Of a DNA stretch of 10,615 nucleotides, positions 5,424 to 10,615 are shown piece after piece. Every line of letters begins with the position of its first letter. Within the stretch, counting starts at the first letter, position 1. This stretch comes from Victivallales bacterium. Its GTDB lineage: Bacteria > Verrucomicrobiota > Lentisphaeria > Oligosphaerales > Oligosphaeraceae. A program made the position numbers and the translations under genes. Location: NCBI GenBank assembly GCA_017538465.1, contig JAFYIW010000193.1:1-10615 (forward strand). Direction: 5' to 3'. Under the pieces are notes generated by a model, which was not told the DNA's origin, made no database searches, and saw only the letters and a list, made by a program, of their open reading frames with translations.

Positions 5424-8210
5424 TTACTGCAAATAGAAGAGGTAGGTGGTGCGGTTTTCGGCCTCGAAGGTGTAGTCCTTGAGGACGCCCAGGTCCTGCT
5501 CTTCGGGGAGAAGGAGTTTCACCTTTGCCTCGCGCGGGAAGTGGACGGTGCGGGTACCGCCTTCGGCGAGGTGCAACATCACGAAGGAACGGTTGGCGTA
5601 GATTACCGCGTCATCGTCGTCGCAGTAGGTGAAGACTCCCGCCTTTTGGAAGATGCGTCGCCATTCGGTGCGCGGGATAGTGGCGACGGAGACCAGGTAG
5701 TCGGTCGCGCCGTTCGCAGAGGTCTTGCGGGCATAGACGGGCGTGCCATATTGGTAGCCGAGAATCTCCGCGTCCTGGTCCACAATCTTCAGGGTGGGGC
5801 CGTTCGGGTTGTGGGCGCCGTAGAGCGAGGGGTTCTTGGAGCCGTCGCTGACGAGCTCGAGTTCGGCGTTCACCAGTTCGTCCACGGCCTCGGTCTTTAT
5901 CGTGGTGAGTCTTTCGGTTCCGGCGACATCGGCACCATTTTCCGTGAGGTATCCGGCGTGGTCGAGCCAGACGATGGTCTTGCCTTGCTGGCGGAGTTTC
6001 TCGGCGAAGGCGACGACCTCCGGCTTGTCCTGAAGCATGTTGAGGAAGACATAGACCTTGTAGCCGGGAAGCGCGGGGTTCTGGAGGTCGAGGGTGGCGA
6101 CGGTGTCGAAAGGCGCTCCTGCGTGGGGCAGTTCGCGGCTCTGCTGGTAGATGTGGTGGAGGCCAGGACGGATTTTCTCGGTGCCTGCGTAGTAAGGCGC
6201 GTCCCAGTCGCCGACGAGAAGGACCTCGGAGGCGGTGCGGTTGTCGGCGGGGAGGTTCCAGATGGGGATGAGTTTCTTGAAGTATTCCTGGACCTCGGGG
6301 GCGAGATACCAGCAGAAGGCGAAGTCGAAGTACCAGAAGGCGTTGCCACGGCAGAGGCTCTGGCAGAAGTCGCGGGCGAGCGCGTTCACGTCGTCGCGCG
6401 GGGTCTTGCAGAAGGTGTGCCCGGGCTGGTCGGTGCAGAGATGCGTGCGGGTGTCCGCCTCGGTGATGGAGAGTTTGCCGCGCAGACGGTAGGATGAGAC
6501 GAGGCTGCGGGCGGGCTGGGGCTCGCCGAAGTCGCGCACGGGCCAGCCGTAGGCGGTGGGATGGCACTGGAAATCCACGTCCGGCGAGGCGAGAATGCGG
6601 TCGTTGGCCTGATGCCAGCCTTCGGACTGGAAGACCATCTCGAAGAAGTATCCGCAGAAGTTGCCCACGAGCGCACGGCGGCCGCTGGCCTCCTTGATGG
6701 TGTGGTCGCCCGCGAGCAGGAAGTCGGCGACGGTGTCGGCGAGGCACTTGAGGTAGTCCACGACATAGCGGTCCTGCACGGGGTCGCGCAGAGCCCCCGC
6801 GCCCTGGTGGAGACGCGCGGGCTCGCCGGGGACCTCGGCGGTCTCGAAGGTCACGGCGGGGTTGTTCCAGGCGGCCTGGAGGTCGGCCTCGCTGGCGTAG
6901 TGTTCGCGCAGCCAGCCGCGGAAACGCGCGGTCATGGGCGCGGAGGTGTCGGGCATCTGCCCGTTGAAGCCGTAGTGGTGCCATTCGAGATAGACGCCGG
7001 AGTCCAGGCGGTAGCCGATCACGCGCTTGGCGTAGGGGGTGGACTCGATGTATTCCACCACCGCCCGGACAAAGCCATTGAACTCCTCCTGCCAGAGCTT
7101 CGAGGCGTAGGAGGGCACGCGGTATTTGGAGAACTGCACGTCTTGTGCCCTGTCCCGCGGCGGGTCCTGGGTGGAGGCATACTGCGCCAGTTCCTCCGGA
7201 TGGGCGTTAACCCACCATTTTGGCACATAGGAGCAGCAGATGGGGACGATGACCCGCGCGTCCGGATCGGTGGCCAGAAGCTGGCGCATCATGGCGTCGA
7301 AGCGCTCAAGGGCGAGGTTGTCGGGACCCAGCCAGATCTGCTCCATGGAGACGCCCATGACATAGAGGTGCAGCCCCGCGTCACGGAAGCCGCCGACATT
7401 CTTGACGAAGTCGGGGTTGGTGAAATTCTCGTGGGCGTGGGTGGAGTAGATGATGGGCGGGCAGGGCACGCCGTCGATGTCCAGCATCGCCTTGCCCTGG
7501 TCGTAGAAGACCTTGACGACCGGCTTGGTCTCGGTGGCCAGTTGCGCGTCGATGCGTTCAAAGAGCGCGGTGTCGCCCGTGTGCAGCAGCTCCCGGACGG
7601 TCTCGGCATAGGCGGGCGGGTAGAACATCGTGAGGTCCACGCGGGAGGCCCAGGGCTCGATGGTCATGTCGCCATGCGAGGCGACCGCGACGGGCTGGTC
7701 GTCGCCCAATTCCGCCGGGTCGTTCTTGGCGGCCTGCCAGGTCAAGTCCGTGACGATATTCTCTTGGCGGCCGTCGGCATACTGGAGCCGCAGACGGCAG
7801 ATCGCTCCGCCAGGACCGCCGCCGTTCACGCCACGCAGCATCACCTGGTGGGTTCCGGCAGTGCGTAATTGTTCGGTGACGTCGAAGCCTTGGACGAGCA
7901 TCCCCGCCACCAGACGCGGCAGCAGGACGGCGTAGTCGGGGTCGATCGTGGTCTCCGTTTTCGGCAGCCGCTGGGACTCCGGAATCCGCCGTCCGTCCAG
8001 ATAGCCATGGCCGGAGTCGTCGATGATGAAGTACACCCGTGCGCTCACGAGTCCCTCGCCGACCACGAACTCCTTGAAGAAATAACGGTCCTTGCCGACG
8101 CCCTCGGCGTCGGGTTCGGGGTAGTGGATCCACTGCGGGCGGGCGAAGTCGGCGGCTGCGGCGCAGAAGGTCAGGAAAAACAGCAGTGTCGGGAGAACAA
8201 ATCGTTTCAT
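5424..8210 (-). CDS. Exported GH42-like glycoside hydrolase (beta-galactosidase-type)
   Basis: 928 residues from the ATG at 8210. A signal peptide is clear (MKRFVLPTLLFFLTFCAAAA, cut before DF). Residues ~25-190 form a jelly-roll-like sugar-binding domain (WIHYPEP, RYFFKEFVV, DDSGHGYLDGRRI), as in many large PVC glycosidases. Residues ~230-650 read as a GH42-type TIM barrel: GFRDAGLHLYVMGVSMEQIW, YVPKWWVNAHPEE, and RLDSGVYLEWHHYG with Glu409 as probable acid/base, then RFRGWLREHY and LSITEADTRTH with Glu584 as probable nucleophile. Residues ~660-770 resemble the amidotransferase-like trimerisation domain (YKVYVFLNMLQ, KTIVWLDHAGYLTENG), followed by a C-terminal beta domain. The residue before Glu409 is Leu rather than the Asn of classical clan A enzymes. 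The substrate is unknown; galactosidase is only the family name. No Shine-Dalgarno is seen. The gene follows the glycosyltransferase-kinase gene by 22 bases, so the two are probably co-transcribed. Confidence 0.88.
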   Translation of the reverse strand: MKRFVLPTLLFFLTFCAAAADFARPQWIHYPEPDAEGVGKDRYFFKEFVVGEGLVSARVYFIIDDSGHGYLDGRRIPESQRLPKTETTIDPDYAVLLPRLVAGMLVQGFDVTEQLRTAGTHQVMLRGVNGGGPGGAICRLRLQYADGRQENIVTDLTWQAAKNDPAELGDDQPVAVASHGDMTIEPWASRVDLTMFYPPAYAETVRELLHTGDTALFERIDAQLATETKPVVKVFYDQGKAMLDIDGVPCPPIIYSTHAHENFTNPDFVKNVGGFRDAGLHLYVMGVSMEQIWLGPDNLALERFDAMMRQLLATDPDARVIVPICCSYVPKWWVNAHPEELAQYASTQDPPRDRAQDVQFSKYRVPSYASKLWQEEFNGFVRAVVEYIESTPYAKRVIGYRLDSGVYLEWHHYGFNGQMPDTSAPMTARFRGWLREHYASEADLQAAWNNPAVTFETAEVPGEPARLHQGAGALRDPVQDRYVVDYLKCLADTVADFLLAGDHTIKEASGRRALVGNFCGYFFEMVFQSEGWHQANDRILASPDVDFQCHPTAYGWPVRDFGEPQPARSLVSSYRLRGKLSITEADTRTHLCTDQPGHTFCKTPRDDVNALARDFCQSLCRGNAFWYFDFAFCWYLAPEVQEYFKKLIPIWNLPADNRTASEVLLVGDWDAPYYAGTEKIRPGLHHIYQQSRELPHAGAPFDTVATLDLQNPALPGYKVYVFLNMLQDKPEVVAFAEKLRQQGKTIVWLDHAGYLTENGADVAGTERLTTIKTEAVDELVNAELELVSDGSKNPSLYGAHNPNGPTLKIVDQDAEILGYQYGTPVYARKTSANGATDYLVSVATIPRTEWRRIFQKAGVFTYCDDDDAVIYANRSFVMLHLAEGGTRTVHFPREAKVKLLLPEEQDLGVLKDYTFEAENRTTYLFYLQ

Positions 8211-8232
8211 GATGGGAAATCGGTTTGAAGAA

Positions 8233-10086
8233 TCAGTTGATTTGAGTGGATTCTTCCAGGCAGTCTTCTGGCAAGGTGAATTCGATGTGGCTTTGGCTTT
8301 CAATGGTGCGCCAGACCCGCTGCCAGAGCTGGTCCAGGTCTCCCACGGGTAGCATGGCGTTGCGGTTGTAGCCTTCGCAGAAGGCGCTGATAAGGCTGCG
8401 CCAGAGGACGCGGTCCTTGCGGGCGAGCTTTCCCGTGCCCGCGATGAACTGGGCGAGGTTGTGGATGCGCAGCGGCGCGTCCAGCGGCGGAGTGGAGCGG
8501 GTGACGTTGTCGCAGTCCACCAGGCAGACTTCGTGCGGGCAGGGGCCTTTGCAGAACTCGTTGCGCACGAAATTGGCGGGCTTGGCGTCATGATGATAGA
8601 TGCCGGCGTCGTGGAGTTCCGCCAGGATTCTTCCGCAGGCGGCATAGAGTTGCGGGGCGTTCTCCAGGAAAGCGTAGTCCGGCTGGAAGAAATTGCCGTC
8701 GCCGCAGTCGGGAAAGATGAGATAGTCGCTCCCGGTGTCGTCGTCATGGCATTCTCCGCAGACCTGCGGAGTGTAGAGCGCCAGCAGCTCGGTGCCTTGG
8801 CGGGTGCGCTTGACCTGACTGCCGAAGTGCCACCACGCCCGCCGCTTGAACTCCTTGACGAGGTATCGCGTCTGGTTGTAGGTCACGCGGCTGATGGCCC
8901 GCTTGGCCTCGTCTTTCAATGCCGCGCGGGAGTGGTCGGAGAGATTCTTCTGGTGAAGTTGGACGATGGCGCGCGCCGTTTCCTGATCCAGGGCGGTCGG
9001 CCTTAGGCATGGCTTGGTCTCCATGGCATGGAGAAGCTGGATATAGCGGTTTTTCAGGCCAAGCCGCACAAATTCGGTGGGGAGCAGTTTCTTGAGGGTG
9101 TTCAAGTGCAGAATGGTGAAGGCCAGGGCGTCGGTCACGGCCTCCGCGTGATACGGCGTGGGAATGACGGGGCAGCAGGTCTTGTGCAGGAAGATGCTGT
9201 AGCCGCAGCTGTCGGTGCAGACGACAGGGGTGCCCGAGGCCATGGCGTCCAGGAGCATCGTTCCGGCCTCCTCTTCACGGGCAGGATGGAGCAGGAGATC
9301 GGCCGCCGGCAGGACTTCCGCCAAGGTGAGGGTGGTGCCAAGGTTGATGACGTTGCGCGGCGAGAAGCCGCAGCGTTCCGCCAGGCTCTCCAGTTTGCGC
9401 TGCGAGGAGTCCCGGCTGATCAGCGCGTAGCGGCAGACCGCGCGGATGCTATTGGGGAGACCCGCCAGGGCGGCCAGCGAGTTGTCCACTCCCTGAAGAC
9501 GCCAGTCGTCCGCGATCTGGACAATGCAGATGTGCTTTTCCGACAGGTCGAGCTGAAGGCGCAGTTGGTCGCGGGCACGCGAGTCGCGACGCGGGAGGCA
9601 CTCCTCGTGGATTTCGGGATCAATCTTCACCAGTCTCGCCTGGGGCACTCCGCCCATGATCTGCAACGAAAACTCCTGTGGTTTGGTGACATACATGAAA
9701 TAGGAGTGGATTTGCGTCTGGCAAAGCTGCCAGAGCCGCACCGGTCGCCGCAGCAGATGATCCAGGCCGCTGTGAATGCGAAAGCGTCTCGGGATGTAGA
9801 AATCCGCGCCCTCCACGACCGGGGAGAAGGAGAGCGATCGGTCATATTTTCCGGTGCTCATCTCCCGACGGAAGGCGCGCCGGAGGAGCCAGTCGTCCAG
9901 CATCCCGATGCCCAGGGATTTGCAGGTGATGACCTTCAAGGCGTGGTGGCTGCTCTTGGGCATCGCCTTCTCCTGCGTCAGAAGCGTGACGTGGTGCTTG
10001 CGCTTGTGCGCCAACGCCGCGAGGTTCCGGACGTCCATCGCGGCGTCTTGGTCACCATGGTTTTTAAGCACCAGCAGAAAATGCAT
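8233..10086 (-). CDS. WaaG-like glycosyltransferase fused to WaaP/InaA-like LPS kinase
   Basis: 617 residues with two enzymes in one chain. Residues 1-~355 are a GT4 (GT-B) glycosyltransferase close to WaaG, the lipopolysaccharide core glucosyltransferase: DDWRLQGVDNSLAALAGLP, then PAADLLLHPAREEEAGTMLL and DAMASGTPVVCTDSCGYS. The EX7E motif appears as E272-x7-D280. Residues ~395-600 are a small protein-kinase-like fold of the WaaP/InaA/Kdo-kinase type: Lys411 in RYLVKEF as candidate ATP lysine, HHDAKPANF with Asp500 and Asn505, and LVDCDN with Asp524 as the metal-binding Asp. The likely role is adding a hexose and phosphate to inner core LPS at the cytoplasmic face. No signal peptide or helix is seen. 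In E. coli waaG and waaP are adjacent separate genes, which supports a functional fusion. The start is the first ATG of a good Rossmann-like strand (MHFLLVLKN); no Shine-Dalgarno is visible. Acceptor and sugar donor are inferred from family only. Confidence 0.87.
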   Translation of the reverse strand: MHFLLVLKNHGDQDAAMDVRNLAALAHKRKHHVTLLTQEKAMPKSSHHALKVITCKSLGIGMLDDWLLRRAFRREMSTGKYDRSLSFSPVVEGADFYIPRRFRIHSGLDHLLRRPVRLWQLCQTQIHSYFMYVTKPQEFSLQIMGGVPQARLVKIDPEIHEECLPRRDSRARDQLRLQLDLSEKHICIVQIADDWRLQGVDNSLAALAGLPNSIRAVCRYALISRDSSQRKLESLAERCGFSPRNVINLGTTLTLAEVLPAADLLLHPAREEEAGTMLLDAMASGTPVVCTDSCGYSIFLHKTCCPVIPTPYHAEAVTDALAFTILHLNTLKKLLPTEFVRLGLKNRYIQLLHAMETKPCLRPTALDQETARAIVQLHQKNLSDHSRAALKDEAKRAISRVTYNQTRYLVKEFKRRAWWHFGSQVKRTRQGTELLALYTPQVCGECHDDDTGSDYLIFPDCGDGNFFQPDYAFLENAPQLYAACGRILAELHDAGIYHHDAKPANFVRNEFCKGPCPHEVCLVDCDNVTRSTPPLDAPLRIHNLAQFIAGTGKLARKDRVLWRSLISAFCEGYNRNAMLPVGDLDQLWQRVWRTIESQSHIEFTLPEDCLEESTQIN

Positions 10087-10203
10087 GACGAGGGGAGTAG
10101 GGGGAAATGACGTTTCGGGGAGGGCCGCAATGCAATGGAAACCGATACTATAACACGTAGAGCGGAATTTGCGGGCTCTTCCGCCGCATGGACCGGTCCA
10201 GCC

Positions 10204-10233
10204 TTGAAAATCCCCGTTTTGCCAATATATTAT
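10204..10233 (+). promoter_or_regulatory. Putative sigma-70-type promoter for the basic microprotein
   Basis: TTGAAA (10204-10209) is followed after 18 bases by TATTAT (10228-10233), or after 16 bases by the overlapping TATATT (10226-10231). The site lies 56 bases upstream of the ATG at 10290 in the divergent intergenic region, and is the best promoter-like match in the window. Confidence 0.55.
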
Positions 10234-10289
10234 AGCGTTTTACCTCCAACATCATCATTGCAACTCATCTGTCGAGAAGGATTTTCATC

Positions 10290-10397
10290 ATGAGCCAACA
10301 GCATACCAAGTCGGAGAAACGCGCCCGTCGCAAGCGTTACGAGGCGCGGGTTCGCGAACGCATCAACGAGGCCAAGAAAAACGCGAAGAAAAAGTAG
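10290..10397 (+). CDS. 35-residue very basic microprotein
   Basis: Small open frame ATG(10290)-TAG(10395-10397). The product begins MSQQHTKSEKRARRKRYEAR, continues with VRERINEA and ends KKNAKKK; 16 of 35 residues are Lys or Arg, and after residue 7 it could form one charged helix. Support for translation: GAGAAGG (10274-10280) sits nine bases before the ATG, a good promoter motif lies upstream, and the codons read cleanly. Such composition is typical of tiny ribosome- or nucleic-acid-binding proteins; PVC bacteria have other small basic proteins of this sort, but I cannot assign this one to a named family. It is divergent from the glycosyltransferase-kinase gene and 175 bases upstream of a histone-like gene. 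It is easily missed by gene callers with a length cut-off. Confidence 0.7.
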   Translation: MSQQHTKSEKRARRKRYEARVRERINEAKKNAKKK

Positions 10398-10450
10398 CGA
10401 TTTTCGCCGGGGCGTCTCAAGTCCCTGGGTGCCAGACACGGCTGAAGTTG

Positions 10451-10479
10451 CATAACCAATTTGCATTAAACAGGTTATG
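10451..10479. promoter_or_regulatory. Inverted repeat upstream of the histone-like gene, operator candidate
   Basis: CATAACC (10451-10457) and GGTTATG (10473-10479) form a perfect 7-bp inverted repeat with 15 bases between. The sequence TTGCAT overlaps its left edge (10448), recurs in its centre (10461) and again at 10500; the spacings are 13 and 39 bases. No T-run follows, so a protein-binding site is more likely than a terminator. Confidence 0.35.
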
Positions 10480-10572
10480 TAATATTTGCGGTCGTGTTTT
10501 TGCATTTATGGAGACAGGATGAAGATGTCCCTCGGCGTTAATGTCATGGGCTAATTCCAAGAGGAAACAAAG

Positions 10573-10615
10573 ATGGTAAAAGCAACGAAGAAGACGTCGG
10601 CCGCCAAGACCGCCA
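10573..10615 (+). CDS. Lys/Ala/Thr-rich histone-like protein (N-terminus only)
   Basis: Only 14 codons fall in the window: MVKATKKTSAAKTA. The start is supported by AAGAGGAAA, with GAGG at 10561-10564, eight bases before the ATG. The Lys/Ala/Thr composition is typical of the flexible tails of bacterial histone H1-like proteins (Hc1/Hc2 type) and of HU proteins with basic extensions, which compact or organise DNA. Other Lys-rich N-termini, for example of ribosomal proteins or topoisomerases, cannot be excluded from 14 residues. The gene is in the same direction as the basic microprotein and may have its own promoter in the 175-base gap. Confidence 0.65.
   Translation, partial: MVKATKKTSAAKTA

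Noticed and set aside
5352..7868. Two long plus-strand frames (381 and 435 codons) opposite the glycosidase
   Set aside because: They mirror codon bias of the GC-rich minus-strand gene, give Val/Gly/Glu-rich low-complexity products without domains, and lie opposite a gene with clear signal peptide and catalytic motifs.
8211..8747. In-frame upstream extension of the glycosidase gene
   Set aside because: It would place ~180 Ser/Thr/Pro-rich residues before a clear signal peptide and overlap the end of the kinase domain.
9028..10110. 360-codon plus-strand frame opposite the glycosyltransferase-kinase gene
   Set aside because: Shadow of the minus-strand gene; product is Arg/Gly/Val-rich and matches no family, while the minus strand carries WaaG and kinase motifs.
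10147..10152. TATAGT on the minus strand as promoter of the fusion gene
   Set aside because: The position is plausible, 60 bases before the ATG, but the bases at the -35 position (CCCGCA) do not resemble the consensus, so it is not listed as a feature.

Overview
The window looks like chromosomal DNA of a Gram-negative bacterium, most likely from the PVC group (Lentisphaerota/Kiritimatiellota type). This rests on a YidC with a large periplasmic domain, a lipopolysaccharide-core type enzyme, a large exported GH42-like glycosidase, and 9-bp-period intergenic repeats that I recall from genomes of that group. The lineage is an inference, not a measurement. No tRNA, rRNA, CRISPR array, transposase or phage gene was seen.

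Layout, left to right. (1) 1-1682, plus strand: the 3' part of yidC followed directly by a jag/khpB-like RNA-binding gene, a standard housekeeping pair. (2) 1669-5348, minus strand: an AT-richer block with three poorly characterised genes: an exported protein with a DUF1573-like domain whose 3' end looks frameshifted, a four-helix membrane protein, and an exported cysteine-rich protein. Two 9-bp-period tandem repeat arrays lie in or beside this block, one at the convergent jag boundary and one in the 513-base gap at 3681-4193. (3) 5424-10086, minus strand: a two-gene unit, 22 bases apart, encoding a protein that joins a WaaG-like glycosyltransferase to a WaaP/InaA-like sugar kinase, then an exported GH42-like glycoside hydrolase. 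(4) 10290-10615, plus strand: a divergent unit with a 35-residue very basic microprotein and the first codons of a Lys/Ala/Thr-rich, histone-like protein.

Functionally, YidC and Jag belong to membrane protein insertion and RNA binding. The fusion protein probably adds a sugar and a phosphate to the lipid A-core region on the cytoplasmic face. The glycosidase would act outside the cytoplasmic membrane on an unknown glycan. The two basic proteins at the right end probably bind nucleic acid. The most notable items are the glycosyltransferase-kinase fusion, the unannotated basic microprotein, and the inverted 9-bp repeat array.
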